DNA of 64,000 nt from Erodium maritimum (lineage: Eukaryota; Streptophyta; Magnoliopsida; Geraniales; Geraniaceae): assembly GCA_963921825.1 (NCBI GenBank), contig OY997588.1, positions 81,349,043-81,413,042 of the forward strand, written 5' to 3'. The translations under genes and the position numbers were made by a program. Shown piece by piece: positions 11,477 through 24,911 of the stretch. The notes beneath the pieces are model-generated. The model was not told where the DNA came from. It ran no database searches and saw only the letters and a list, made by a program, of their open reading frames with translations. The stretch's first letter is position 1; each line of letters begins with the position of its first letter.

Positions 11477-13164
11477 TGTTAGTCTTAGTGCCCGTAGTTC
11501 AATCCTAAATGTCCAAATGTATATATCATCGTTAGCAATAAAATTAAAGCGGCTTTATATTACTTATGTGTTGGAGTAATATATCGATGTGTGCTCTGAT
11601 CTATGCCCACCATGCGAATAGAACCATAGATCGAGATAGATCACACTCGATGGGTCCCTAGTCAACAAAGCTTCACTAGAAGCGACTAGTATGAAAGATG
11701 GCTCTTTATGGCTTACGTTCTGTTAGTCATTGGAATGAGATTCCGGAGTCTGATCATAGATATCATGTGGGACATGATATTGGACGACCCGCCCTGAATA
11801 TGTGCCATACATTAAGTCATGAACATATTCAGTGTTGTAGCTTGTCATGTATCCTTAGACCAAGGAGTCTTTGTGATCGCTATGTAGTCAACAACTGAGT
11901 TTGACCTGAGCCTAACGTTGTCCGTAACAGGGCTTCCATAACGGCCAGGATTGGCTTGGGGACGGGCTATATGAGTGACACGAAAGACGGCTAAGGGATT
12001 TATCCCTCATACTAAGGTATGGGAAAGATATCGGTTCTCGGCCACTTGATCGAGAGTGACTGGAAGAATAGCATGGCCATGCACATGATACTGGGTATCA
12101 TATCTTCAGTCATCTCACATATCAAGGAACGGTGATTGAGAATAATAAGGATGACGGCTCTATGCCTTATCTCAATCAGGATATCGGAGATAAAAGGATA
12201 ATGACAGGGACGACAGAAAGGTTAGAATCGACAGGGTCGATTCGTTATGTAGTGTCAGGCAATACTAAAGTCTCGTTAGTTTCCACTTAAATAGGATCAA
12301 GTAAAATGGGATTTTACGTTGATCTATTGACATGCATGAACCTAAGGGTCACACCGGAGGATGAAACTCATTGACACATTTATGGAGAATGGCCAAAAGG
12401 GAGTTGTCTCGGGACATGACCAAAACTGGGTTTTGGGTCATGTGCCCGTAAGTGAATAGGACTTCACAGATCGAGACAAGGCTTGGAGTCCTGGGATTGA
12501 TCGCGTCGGAAAATGTTGGACATTTCCGGTATGGAAGGCATGGAGGCGATGAGCGAATCACGGGACCTCGTTGGAAATGGCCACGGGCCATGTTCCAAGA
12601 GGCCCATGAAAGGCCCATGCAACCAAGGCCCATGGAACTAATTAATCAAGTCTTGATTAAATAGTACTAAGTTAGCAAGACAAGGATTAAGGTGTTGGTG
12701 ATTCACCACCTAACCCAATCTTGTCTTGCCATACTTTGTCCTATTTACACCTTACTTGACATCATACTTGTCCCATGCCTTTAGTTGGACAAGTATGGGT
12801 TTTGTTATGTTTAAGTCATCTTTTTTCAACATAACAAACACAAGACAAGAATAGGAAACACATTTTCTCTCCCTCTTCCATGGCCATTTCGGGTTTGGCT
12901 AGTTTCCACCTCCATGTTTGTGTTCTTGAGTCCTCAAAGAGAAGAACTACGTGGCTTTGATTCCCATGTGGATACGTAGGCGTCTTGGAGACTCAAGCCA
13001 ATCATTCGTTACCCGGTGTTCTTGTTTTGGTAAGAACTAGTGCTGAATTTTTCTCTTGTGAATCCATTCTTTGTTAGTTGTTTCATGGTTTTAATTGTCT
13101 CTTGGTTTTCATTGATTTTCCGCTGCGAGTTGGTTCATCTCCAACCCTACCTCGAGACCCAACA
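11477..13164 (+). repeat. 5' LTR of Copia copy 2
   Basis: TG...CA boundaries and 1688 bp. About fourteen differences from the copy 2 3' LTR were noticed, all in the part after roughly LTR position 325 (for example catacatta versus catagatta, ctatatgag versus ctacatgag, ggaaaatg versus ggataatg). The 27-bp palindrome found in the other copies is interrupted here (attaaatag). Confidence 0.95.
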
Positions 13165-13165
13165 G

Positions 13166-13177
13166 TGGTATCAGAGC
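13166..13177 (+). promoter_or_regulatory. Primer binding site, tRNA-iMet (copy 2)
   Basis: tggtatcagagc one base after the 5' LTR, identical to copies 1 and 4. Confidence 0.92.
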
Positions 13178-14720
13178 CGTGCTACCTTCGGGATTCACAA
13201 GACGGTGTTCAAAGTTTCGGTTTTGCTTGAAAGTTTCGTTTTTGGCATGTTGTTTTGCTAAATTGTTTGATAACATGTTTTAAATTATTGTTTATGGATT
13301 TAATGCATGTAAAATGAATTTTTGGAAATTATTTCAAATCTGGAAATTTTGAAAAAAATTTGATTTTTCGGGTCTCGGGAGCGGGACTCTCGGGGAGCCG
13401 AAACCGGGACCGAAAGGGGCTCCGTTGGACGGAGCTAGGCCAAGCATGACCATTGGATGGTTGATATGCCAAGGCTAAACCGTTTTGTTAGTTATGACGA
13501 GTTTGGAACCGTCATGATGAACTCGAAGATCAAATGTTCAAAAGTTTCATTTTTGAACGGTTTCGATAAACCGAGCATCAAAAAATTTCGAAACTTGGCT
13601 ATTAATTAAAACCGGAAAATCACATGATGTTTGATAACATTCTTGTTTGATAACACGATGTGTGATGTGATGTTGGCATGGTGTACATAATAGCCCCGAG
13701 CTCAATTTAATTATTTATCGCTTTTCACGGCCTGCGAGCCGTTAGAGTTAACGTGTAATTATTCTTTCAAGGTGTGGTCGTCGAACCACTTGTTTTTAAT
13801 ATTTATTTATTCCCGACCTACGAGTCGTGTATTAAATTGTAATATTTTAATCAAGACGAAGAAAGGGCGAAAAGGTCATTTGGTGGCTTTTCGGGTGTTG
13901 GCATCGGCTTGGAGTCGGTGGAGCTCAAGAAGCTAGTGGGAGTTAGTTTAGGGGGCTATTATGTGCACATTTATCGCTTTATGCTTGGTTTAGTTTATGC
14001 ATGATTAATTCTATGTGTTTTAGAATTGCATGCTTAACTTTATTTACCGAGCATATCACCTCACATGCAAAGATAAAATTGGAATTTTAATCCTTGTGTG
14101 TGAACCCTTAGAACCGTCATTGCATTGGATGTAGTTGACGGGTTCAAAGGAAGAATTACATTGGATGTAATTTGAGGCATCATTGCATTTGGAATGTAGT
14201 TGATGTGCTCATCGCATCTAGGATGTGCCAAAGTTTTGAACACAACTGGACAAGTAAAAGCGGGTCATGTCCGATACCTCCCAATCATCAACACCTTACT
14301 ACCTCCCCGTCCTATGGTTGTCGTGCGCATTAGCGGAGCATCCATGGGGAAGCGGGGTAGTAGGTTTGGACGACATATGTGGGTGTCGTGCGCATTAGCG
14401 GAGCACCTACATAGTGACGAGCCATAGTTGAAAATTGGTGGACCCGACTACGATTCTCGGCCTGAGGTTGAGCTAGGGTAACAGATAGGGTAAGTCGTGT
14501 ACATAAGTACATACCCTAGCCAAGAGTCACATTGGATGTGATTGGATGGAGTCCTACCTACATAGCTCGATTAAATGGTGAGCATTAGTTCAGCTTAATC
14601 GAGTGAATCAAGGATCTTGGTTTCAGATTCTAAAGGTTTAGAATTGATTGTTGGTGTTTAAGCTTGACCTTCATAAAATTTATTCAGTTTACTGATTGAA
14701 TTTTATCTGTTGTAGATCAA

Positions 14721-17700
14721 ATGGCAAATTCAGCGAACATTAATAGTTTGTCATTAAAAACCATTCTTGACAGGGTCAAGCTAAATGGGACAAACTATTT
14801 GGACTGGTACAGAATTTTGAGGATAGTCCTCAAGTCTGAACGCAAAGAATATGTCCTTGACAAGGCTGTCTCTAAGACCATATCAGAGTTACATGAAGTG
14901 TCATCGGCTACTGAGAAGAATATCTCAGGGATCTGGGATCCAAGGATATTCTGATGGTCAACAAGGGAATTGGAAGTGGCAAGGGCTGGGCCCATGCGCA
15001 CTTGGCAGGAAAGATGAGACACCTGAGAATGTCTGCTTCTACTGCCAACAGCCTGGTCATTGGAACCGGGATTACAGGAAGTTCACGGCTGATCTGAAGA
15101 AGGGCAGTGGGACTGCGCCTTCATCAAATAGCCTGGATGATCTGAAGAAGGGCAGTAGGACTGCGCCTTCATCAGGAAACCTGGATGATCTAAGGAAGGG
15201 CGGTGGGATCGTGCCTTCATTCGGTATTAACTCTATAGAGCTACATCTCTCTACTTCCAAAGATTCATGGGTATTAGATACCATGACTGAATCTCACACA
15301 TGCACTAATATATGGTGGCTGAAAGTAGGAGAGATTTGGAAAGCACGAAATGGACCTCAGAGTTGTGGCAACTGCTGTAGGATCCATGAGTCTTGCTTTG
15401 CCAAGAGGCCTTGTCTTAGTATTGTATAATGTATATTGCATACCTACTTTTAGTAGGAATATTATATATGTATCCGTGTTTGACAAGGAAGGATATAATG
15501 TTAATATTGGAAATGGAGTTTTCAATGTTTTATGCAATGATATGTTTTATACAAGTACTGACTTGGTTGGAGGATTGTACATATTAGATATGGGTAACAA
15601 TGCCTCAAGTTCTATATATTCCGTTAACACCAAGAGGTCTAAATCCAACGATTTAAACCTAACTCTGTTAAGGCACTGTCATCTAGGTCGCATAAACAAG
15701 AAGCACCTATCAGCACTTCAGAAGTGCGGACTTTCAGGTTCATTCGAATTCCATTCGATCGATAGGTGCAAGGTTTGTTTGATGGGCAAAATGACTAAAG
15801 TGCCCTTTTATCGATCGCGATGAAAGGGCGGGTGAATTATTGGGGATGATACACTCGAATGTGTGTAGATCAATAAGTTCACTTGCCAGGAGGGGTTTGA
15901 GCTACTTTATCAGATTTACTGATGATTACAGTAAATATGGTTATGTCTATTCGCTGAGACATAAGTCTGAAGCTTTTGATAAATTCAAAGAGTTTAAGAC
16001 TAAAGTAGAAAACCAGCTTGACAAAGGTATTAAGGCACTTCGATTGGATCGAGGTGGAAAATACTTGACCACAGAGTTATTAGATCATCTAAAAGAGAAT
16101 GGGATCCTTTTGGAATGGACTCCTCTTGGGACACTGTAGATGAAAGGTGTAGCCAAACGGAGAAATCGGACATTGTTAGACAATGGTCCGTTCCATTATT
16201 AGTTGAACTGATCTCCCAATCTCTTTCTGGGGTTATGCTCTAGAGACGACCGCATTCATAGTGAATCGGGCTTCGACGAAGGGTGTGGAAGGGACACCAT
16301 TTTAAAAATGGTACGGGATGATGCCCGCTTTGTCCTTCCTAAAGATTTGTGGTTGCGAGGCTTATGTGAAACATTTGGTTTCAACTAAGCTCGAACCAAG
16401 ATCTGAGATATGCACCTTCGTGTGGTATCCCAAAGCAACAAGGGGATACTATTTCTACAATCCCAGTGAGAACATGGTGTTCGTCGCTTGGGGTGGGGTC
16501 TTTATGGAAAAGAAGTTTTGTTTCCAAAGACGTCATTGGGAGGACTGTGCATCTCGAAGAAATTCAGGATGGTACAGATCTGTCTAAACCAATTGGCAAC
16601 CCAGTAGAAAGGAGCCAGAGATTGTCGTAGAGTAAGAACCAATTCCTGTTACAATTCTGGAAGGTCCAAGGCGATTTGAAAGGGTCAATCTTCCACCTCC
16701 AAGATATGGTATCCGGAGGTGACAATGAAGTCATGTTGGATCACGATGATCCAGCCACCTTTCAGGAAGTCGTGGATGGGCCCAACTCCGAGTTATGGCT
16801 GGGAGCCATGAGGGAGGAAATGCAATCCATGTCGGACAACCAAGTCTGGGAACCGGTTGATCCCATCAATGGTGTGAGGACCATAGGATGCAAATGGATC
16901 TTCAAGATGAAGATGGACATGGACGGCAACCCTCTGACCTACAAAGCTCAACTGGTGGCGAAAGGTTATAGGCAGATCCAATGGATTAACTATGAGGAAA
17001 CCTTCTCCTTAGTGGCTATGGTCAAAATCAATCCAAATTCTTCTTGACATAACTGTGTATCATAATTACGAGATATGGAAAGTGGATGTCAAAACCGCTT
17101 TCCTAAATGGAAATTTGACTGAGTACGTTTGTATGTCTCGGCCCAAAGGTTTTGACGATCCGAAGAATAAAGGAAAGATTTATAAGTTGTTGAAATCCAT
17201 TTATGGATTGAAACGAACTTCTCGGAGTTGGATCCTTCGTTTTGATGAAGCTGTAATTGGATTTGGCTTAATCAAGAACGAGGATGAATCTTGCGTTTAT
17301 AAGAAGGCTAGTGGGAGCAATATTACCTTTCTAGTTCTCATTGAAAACGACATCCCAACCTTGCACGAGACTAAAGCTTGGTTGAGGAAGTGTTTTTCAA
17401 TAAAGGACTTAGGCGATGCTTCTCATATCTTAAGGATTAAGATATGTAGAGATCGCACCAAGAGGGTCTTGGATTTAAGTCAGGGAACCTATGTGAACAA
17501 GGCATTGAGTAGGTTCTTAATGCTCGATTCAAAGAAAGGACTCTTACCCACTAGTCATGGCATTCATCTCAGCAAGACTCAGTGTCCTAAGACACCTGAT
17601 GAGCTGAAAAGGATGATGAGAATCCTATGCGCCTGGGGGCAGGATCGATCATATATGCCATGACATGTATGAGACCAGACGTCTCGTAAGCCTTATGTTG

Positions 17701-18235
17701 TACCAGTAGACATCATTCTAACCCGGGGGAAAGATGATGCTGAACTAGTCGTCGAAGGATGAGTAGACGCTAGTTTTCCAAGACAAATCCAGATGACTTT
17801 AGAAGTCAATCAGGATATGTGTTTACGCTGAATGGCAGAGCTTTAGCTGGGAAAGCGTAAAGCAAGATACCATTGCCGAATCTACGACAGAGGCCAAGTA
17901 CATGGATGCTGCAGAGGCAGCTAAGGAGGCTATGTGGATTTGGAAATTCATGGCAGGGCTGGGTGTAATTAAAAACCCATCCAGTCCGGTGAATCCATTT
18001 TGCGACAACACAAGGGCCATTGCGCAAGCTAAAAGCCTAGATCGCATAACAAATCCAAACATGTACTGCGGCGTATCCACCTCATCAGATAAATACTGAA
18101 CTGAGGTGAAGTGAAGATAACCGATATTGCAACAGATGATAACATAGCCAACCCGTTGACTAAGGTAGTGTCACTGCCTGAACATGTTAGACATGTAAAG
18201 TCGATGGGGACATATTGGAGTTTAGATTGGAACTG
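14721..18235 (+). pseudogene. Copia gag-pol remnant, copy 2
   Basis: The domain order matches copy 1: gag start 14721-14954, zinc knuckle and protease-like part within 14851-15429, integrase 15350-15823 and 15840-16139, integrase C-terminal part 16318-16587, RT 16676-17047 and 17055-17663, RNase H about 17830-18095, and a tail ending in TDDNIANPLTK about 18135-18165. The shared lesions are Asn in place of the first integrase Asp (15858-15860), Lys in place of the integrase Glu (16155-16157), the YVDD-box deletion (junction 17339/17340) and Lys in the RNase H TEAKY block. An additional frameshift near 15810 is absent from copies 1 and 4 but present in copy 3. Confidence 0.9.
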
Positions 18236-18250
18236 GGGCAAGTGGGAGAT

Positions 18251-19938
18251 TGTTAGTCTTAGTGCCCGTAGTTCAATCCTAAATGTCCAAATGTATATAT
18301 CATCGTTAGCAATAAAATTAAAGCGGCTTTATATTACTTATGTGTTGGAGTAATATATCGATGTGTGCTCTGATCTATGCCCACCATGCGAATAGAACCA
18401 TAGATCGAGATAGATCACACTCGATGGGTCCCTAGTCAACAAAGCTTCACTAGAAGCGACTAGTATGAAAGATGGCTCTTTATGGCTTACGTTCTGTTAG
18501 TTATTGGAATGAGATTCCGGAGTCTGATCATAGATATCATGTGGGACATGATATTGGACGACCCGCCCTGAATATGTGCCATAGATTAAGTCATGAACAT
18601 ATTCAGTGTTGTAGCTTGTCATGTATCCTTAGACCAAGGAGTCTTTGTGATCGCTATGTAGTCAACAACTGAGTTTGACCTGAGCCTAACGTTGTCCGTA
18701 ACAGGGCTTCCATAACGGCCAGGATTGGCTTGGGGACGGGCTACATGAGTGACACGAAAGACGGCTAAGGGATTTATCCCTCATACTAAGGTATGGGAAA
18801 GATATCGGTTCTCGGCCACTTGATCGAGAGTGACTGGAAGAATAGCATGGCCATGCACATGATACTGGGTATCATATCTTCAGTCATCTCACATATCAAG
18901 GAACGGTGATTGAGAATAATAAGGATGACGGCTCTATGCCTTATCTCAATCAGGATATCGGAGATAAAAGGATAATGACAGGGACGACGGAAAGGTTAGA
19001 ATCGACAGGGTCGATTCGTTATGTAGTGTCAGGCAATACTAAAGTCTCGTTAGTTGCCACTTAAATAGGATCAAGTAAAATGGGATTTTACGTTGATCTA
19101 TTGACATGCATAAACCTAAGGGTCACACCGGAGGATGAAACTCATTAACACATTTATGGAGAATGGCCAAAAGGGAGTTGTCTCGGGACATGACCAAAAC
19201 TGGGTTTTGGGTCATGTGCCCGTAAGTGAATAGGACTTCACAGATCGAGACAAGGCTTGGAGTCTTGGGATTGATCGCGTCGGATAATGTTGGACATTTC
19301 CGGTATGGAAGGCATGGAGGCGATGAGCGAATCACGGGACCTTGTTGGAAATGGCCACGGGCCATGTTCCAAGAGGCCCATGAAAGGCCCATGCAACCAA
19401 GGCCCATGGAACTAATTAATCAAGTCTTGATTAATTAGTACTAAGTAAGCAAGACAAGGATTAAGGTGTTGGTGATTCACCACCTAACCCAATCTTGTCT
19501 TGCCATACTTTGTCCTATTTACACCTTACTTGACACCATACTTGTCCCATGCCTTTAGTTGGACAAGTATGGGTTTTGTTATGTTTAAGTCATCTTTTTT
19601 CAACATAACAAACACAAGACAAGAATAGGAAACACATTTTCTCTCCCTCTTCCATGGCCATTTCGGGTTTGGCTAGTTTCCACCTCCATGTTTGTGTTCT
19701 TGAGTCCTCAAAGAGAAGAACTACGTGGCTTTGATTCCCATGTGGATACGTAGGCGTCTTGGAGACTCAAGCCAATCATTCGTTAACCGGTGTTCTTGTT
19801 TTGGTAAGAACTAGTGCTGAATTTTTCTCTTGTTAATCCATTCTTTGTTAGTTGTTTCATGGTTTTAATTGTCTCTTGGTTTTCATTGATTTTCCGCTGC
19901 GAGTTGGTTCATCTCCAACCCTACCTCGAGACCCAACA
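18251..19938 (+). repeat. 3' LTR of Copia copy 2 (chimeric)
   Basis: TG...CA boundaries; polypurine tract aagtgggag at 18240-18248. The first part (to about 18512) carries variants of the copy 2 5' LTR (ttcaatcctaaatg, atgagattcc). From about 18577 to the end I see only the variants of the copy 1 3' LTR (catagatta, cattaacac, ccttgttgg). The switch lies between these two points. Confidence 0.93.
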
Positions 19939-21409
19939 CCTTCAACATAACATATGAAGAGGAAGAGGAGTTGACAGAAATCCTTCAATACTCTATGAGC
20001 AGCCTTCCTACAATATATTTAGGATTCCCACTGGGAGCCAACCCTAAAAAGATCAAAACCTGGGAGCCAATCATCAAGAAATTCAAGACTGTCTAGGCTT
20101 GTGGCAAGCAAAACTTCTATCTCTGGGAGAGAGGATCACACTTATAAAGTCAACCTTAAGTGCTCTGCCTCTTTACTTTTTCTCAATAATTAGAGCTCCT
20201 AAAGGAGTTATCAAAAAAATGTAATCATGGCACAGAAGATTCCTTTGGCATGTAGGTTGGGACAAGGTCTGCAAAACAAAATCTACAAGAGGGTTGGGGA
20301 TAAAGAACTTAGCCAAGATGAATATTGCTCTCTTAGCAAAGTGGTGGTGGAGGTTTGCTCTAGAAAAAAATACACTTTGGAAGAGAGTTATTTGCTCCAA
20401 ATATGGATGGGATTTATCAGAATGGGACTTATCATCTTTTGCTGAAATTGGGAGCTCCAGCTTCATGTCACACATTCTTGCACTAAATGTTGATCCACTC
20501 TTCTCAAACCTCTTTGGAATTCAGAGCCTCTCTTGGAAATTAGGAAATGGGGAGAGGATTCTCTTTTGGAAAGACATATGGTGGGGGGAGATAGCATCCA
20601 AATACCTATTTCCAAGGTTATATCAACTATCATAGTCCAAAAAACTGCTGGTATCAGAGGCAATATCCAATGGACAATGGGACTTAAATTTCAGAAATGT
20701 TCCAAGAGGAAGAGCAGAATCAAATTGGCTAGCTTTACAAGCAATCCTTGCTGGAATCACTCTCACTCAACAACATGACTTATTGGTTTGGACTGGAGAT
20801 CAAAAAGGTTTTACAGTAAAGAAGTTATATACCTTCATAGACAATCAAGCCTCAGCCCCATCAATTAATGCAGGGTGGACAAAAGGTCTATGGAAACCAG
20901 GTTTACCTTCTAAAATTGTAGCCTTTTGTTGGCTGGCTTGCCTAGAAGCAATTCCAACCAAGTGTTTTCTTGATTCAAGAGGGCTGGATTTATCACTCTA
21001 AGGTTTATTATGTCCAATTTTCTGTAATGATCTAGAAGATGCTTCTCACACTTAGCTACATTGTCAAAGAGCTTGGGAGGTTTGGGGGCTTATCTTCAAC
21101 CGGTGGGGTATCACTATGGCAATCCGAAGCTCTTCAAAGTTCCTATTTACTTATTGGTCATTTCTGGTAAGCTCAAAACAGAAGAATTGCTGGGGCAAGA
21201 TTGTTCATATTGGTTGTTGGCAAATTTGGCTGGCAAGAAATGGATTGATTTTTGAGAATATTAAGTTGGAAGCTATTGACATTTTCCAAAAGGTGTTAAA
21301 CCAATATTATGCATGGGAATGGGCACAATTTAAAGCTGGTGGACACTTCTTCTCCTTTAATTCCTGGATCTTAGCCCCAGCAGCCTGCAGTTCAACCTCC
21401 TCTTCCTAA
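19939..21409 (+). pseudogene. LINE-A ORF2 remnant: C-terminal reverse transcriptase and zf-RVT-like region
   Basis: Recognisable blocks are YLGFPLGANPKK (about 20018), GLGIKNLAKMNIALLAKWWW (about 20290-20350), WKLGNGERILFWKDIWW (about 20530-20585), WKPGLPSKIVAFCWLACL (about 20892-20945) and a late IWLARNGLIFENI block (about 21222-21265). These are the C-terminal landmarks of plant L1-type ORF2. No RNase H domain was found in this copy, unlike LINE-D. Many stops and frame changes make it a dead remnant. Confidence 0.85.
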
Positions 21410-22245
21410 GTCTCTCATCTTAAGGTCCTGTCCCTTTTTGGGGTTGGGTTGGGAGTGGGTTGGGGTTGGGATGGGGAATGATGTGAGTTTGGTAAGGCTT
21501 CCTTGTGTTTTCTCTAGTTTTGTTACTGTGTGTGAGGTTCTTTGGTCTTGTCTCCTTTTGAGTGAGGGTAGACTCTTTGTAGGTTGAGTGTTCTCTCTGT
21601 ACAGGTTTCCTCTCTGCAGCTTTCTTCCTCTGTTCCATTTCAAGCTCCAGAGCAGTGGATCAAAAATCATCTTTATTCAAAGTTCAGTGATGATCTCTAA
21701 AGTATCTTGGAAGCTCCTTTGCAGGGCTGAATTTTCACAGTTCTAACAATCAAAACGGACTACTTGCAAGATAAAGATCAAGAGAGAAAGTTTATTTGGA
21801 AGCTCCTTTGCAGTGCTGAGTATTATTTCAGTTCTCATTCAATCAAAGTGGACTGCACAGAAGTTCAAGATCAAGAGACTTTCCTTTCACTACAAATTCA
21901 TTTGGAAGGAATTGCTTTCACTACAATTTTAGTTTGATGGAATTGCATTTCCTTCTTTCTCTACCTATTGAAAGTTCTTACACGATATTGCAATGTTGCA
22001 TCAACAAATCTCAACTGGTTTGGAAAGTTTGATTGAACATGTTAGGATCCCTTAAGGCCTTTTTTTTGCTCTGTGCTGATTTCTGTTGGCTACAAGGTCT
22101 GAGTACTGATATCAAGTCTTAGGCTAGACAAGGTTAGTTTGGAAGTTGGCTACATAGCCTCTTAGTTTGTGCTTTTGTGTATCTACCTCCTCTTTCATCT
22201 TGAAAGAGGTTTTCAATCTAAATTTGCTTTGCCGATAAAAAAAAA
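19939..22245 (+). mobile_element. LINE-A, 3' segment with poly(A) tail
   Basis: Continuation of LINE-A after Copia copy 2: post-active-site reverse transcriptase, zinc-finger-like C-terminal region, a 3' UTR of about 0.8 kb (21410-22236) and a terminal run of nine A (22237-22245) after ttgccgat, a typical plant LINE 3' end. The sequence following the tail (gagtcatgcacgg) should be repeated at the LINE 5' end, which lies outside the window. Confidence 0.87.
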
Positions 22246-23210
22246 GAGTCATGCACGGTGATATGTGGATCCACATTCTCCAAAGACATTCTAGAAGCCG
22301 GTTGATCCATCCACGTGCTTCACCTCCTTGTAAGATCATCCATCACAAGTAACAACAGTGTAGCCGTGTCTTGGGCTTGATTCCCATGAGATTGGATGAT
22401 AATGTCGTGCTCAAGTCGAAAAGCGCGCATGCGTGCGCGGATAAAAATAGGGTGATCATCTCGGGGCGTGACATTTAGCTCCCTTGCTCCGACCGGATCA
22501 AAGTATGTCCCTCCCTCATCTCCTTTGTTTTACTTTGTTTTTGAGTGTTTTCTTTTGGTGCTAGCCGATGAACGGTAGATGGTTTTTAGGGATTTGGTTT
22601 CAGACGTGGTTGTCCTTGGGTTATGGGGTTGGGGCATGCCTCTGTGGTGTCTGTTCTAGCCCGAATTCAAGCCTCTGGGGGTCAATCTGTTCTTCAATCT
22701 CACATCTAAACCTCTCTAGTTGTTTGGTTATCGAAGACAGTTTGTGGGGTTGTTGGGCCTTTGCACTCGGTTTAGGGGAGCTCGGGTACTTAGTCGGAGC
22801 TCTGGTCCTGCCTTGGTGGCAGGACATCCGGACTTGGATATTTATTTTGACGATGGTGTTGTTGCTCGGAAGTCTCTGTTGGTAGCATGGTTTTGGGGGT
22901 GCCTCTTCCATGTGCTGGTCCTTTCGACACCTTAGATATGGTATCATCCTTGGCCTTGTTTCCGATGACCGTTTCTAAATCTTACGTGGGACTACTTTCC
23001 TGTCCTTCTTGGTTCTGGATGTAGCGGGTCTGGTCCATTCCCAATTGATGCATTCCCGCTTCAACTCTTGTCTCTCTGATTCTGGTGTGGTTTCGGCATC
23101 TCGTTTTGGTCTTGTGTGGGACGCGTTTCTCGATCTCTCTGGTTGTAGATCAGAGAGGATCTTCTCAAGCCGTGTCTTCTTATTTATTGCTATGCGTTGG
23201 CTCCAGGTAG
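22246..23210 (+). other. Unassigned sequence between LINE-A and Copia copy 3
   Basis: No gene or classifiable element seen. It is GC-richer and T/G-skewed compared with its neighbours. Short opposing open frames (22568-22885 and 22621-22947 on the minus strand) are low-complexity and match nothing I know. At about 22464-22474 the string ggggcgtgaca resembles the LTR terminus of the Gypsy element found later, but no LTR could be delimited. Confidence 0.4.
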
Positions 23211-24897
23211 TGTTGGGTCTCGAGGTATGGTTGGAGATGAACCAACTCGCAGCGGAAAATCAATGAAAACCAAGAGACGATTAAACCATGAAACAACTAA
23301 CAAAGAATGGATTCACAAGAGAAAAATTCAGCACTATTTCTTACCAAAACAAGAACACCGGTTAACGGATGATTGGCTTGAGTCTCCAAGACGCCTACGT
23401 ATCCACATGGGAATCAAAGCCACGTAGTTCTTCTCTTTGAGGACTCAAGAACACAAAAATGGAGGTGGGAACTTGCCAAACCCGAAATTGCAAGGGAAGG
23501 GGGAGAGAAGTTGTGTTTCCTATTCTTGTCTAGTGTTTGTTATATTGAAAAAAGATGACTTAAACATAACAAAACCCATACTTGTCCAACTAAAGGCATG
23601 GGACAAGTATGGTGTCAAGTAAGGTGTAAATAGGACAAAGTATGGCAAGACAAGATTGGGTTAGGTGGTGAATCACCAACACCTTAATCCTTGTCTTGCT
23701 TACTTAGTACTAATTAATCAAGACTTGATTAATTAGTTCCATGGGCCTTGGTTGCATGGGCCTTTCATGGGCCTCTTGGAACATGGCCCGTGGCCATTTC
23801 CAACGAGGTCCCGTGATTCGCTCATCGCCTCCATGCCTTCCATACCGGAAATGTCCAACATTTTCCGACGCGATCAATCCCAAGACTCCAAGCCTTGTCT
23901 CGATCTGTGAAGTCCTATTCACTTACGGGCACATGACCCAAAACCCAGTTTTGGTCATGTCCCGAGACAACTCCCTTTTGGCCATTCTCCATAAATGTGT
24001 CAATGAGTTTCATCCTCCGGTGTGACCCTTAGGTTTATGCATGTCAATAGATCAACGTAAAATCCCATTTTACTTGATCTTATTTAAGTGGCAACTAACG
24101 AGACTTTAGTATTGCCTGACACTACATAACGAATCGACCCTGTCGATTCTAACCTTTCCGTCGTCCCTGTCATTATCCTTTTATCTCTGATATCTTTATT
24201 AAGATAAGGCATAGAGACGTCATCCTTATTATTCTCAATCATCGTTCCTTGATATGTGAGATGAATGAAGATATGATGCCCAGTATCATGTGCATGGCCA
24301 TGCTATTCTTTCAGTCACTCTCGATCAAGCGGCCGAGAATCGATATCTTTCCCATACCTCAGTATGAGGGATAAATCCCTTAGCCGCCTTTCGTGTCACT
24401 CATGTAGCCCGTCCCCAAGCCAATCTTGGCCGTTATGGAAGCCCTGTTACGGACAACGTTAGGCTCAGGTCAAACTCAGTTGTTGACTACATAGCGATCA
24501 CAAAGACTCCTTGGTCTAAGGATACATGACAAGCTACGACACTGAATATGTTCATGACTTAATCTATGGCACATATTCAGGGCGGGTCGTCCAATATTAT
24601 GTCCCACATGATATCTATGATCAGACTCCGGAATCCTATTCCAATGACTAACAGAACGTAAGCCATAAAGAGCCATCTTTCATACTAGTCGCTTCTAGTG
24701 AAGCTTTGTTGACTAGGGACCCATCGAGTGTGATCTATCTCGATCTATGGTTCTATTCGCATGGTGGGCACAGATCAGAGCACACATCGATATATTACTC
24801 CAACACATAAGTAATATAAAGCCGCTTTAATTTTATTGCTAACGATGATATATACATTTGGACATTTAGGATTGAACTACGGGCACTAAAACTAACA
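23211..24897 (-). repeat. 3' LTR of Copia copy 3
   Basis: On the plus strand it starts tgttgggtctcg and ends aaaactaaca; the minus-strand polypurine tract is at 24899-24908 (tctcccactt as printed). It is 1687 bp and more diverged than the other LTRs (for example near 24187-24215 and 23460-23520), so this is probably the oldest copy. It keeps the segment with the potential splice donor that is deleted in copy 4. Confidence 0.93.
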
Positions 24898-24911
24898 ATC
24901 TCCCACTTGCC

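Larger units (their letters stand above)
11477..19938 (+). mobile_element. Copia LTR retrotransposon, copy 2, nested in LINE-A
   Basis: Both LTRs are complete (1688 bp each) and the internal region is 5086 bp. It splits LINE-A. The flanks are tacaa on the left and ccttc on the right, so there is no target duplication, and LINE-A sequence is missing at the junction. Together with the chimeric 3' LTR this suggests the copy was made or altered by recombination rather than being a simple insertion. Confidence 0.93.

Noticed and set aside
22464-22474. End of a second Gypsy LTR (ggggcgtgaca)
   Set aside because: No adjacent primer site, partner LTR or further similarity to the Gypsy LTR was found.
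22568-22947. Overlapping open frames on both strands
   Set aside because: Low-complexity translations with no recognisable motif.
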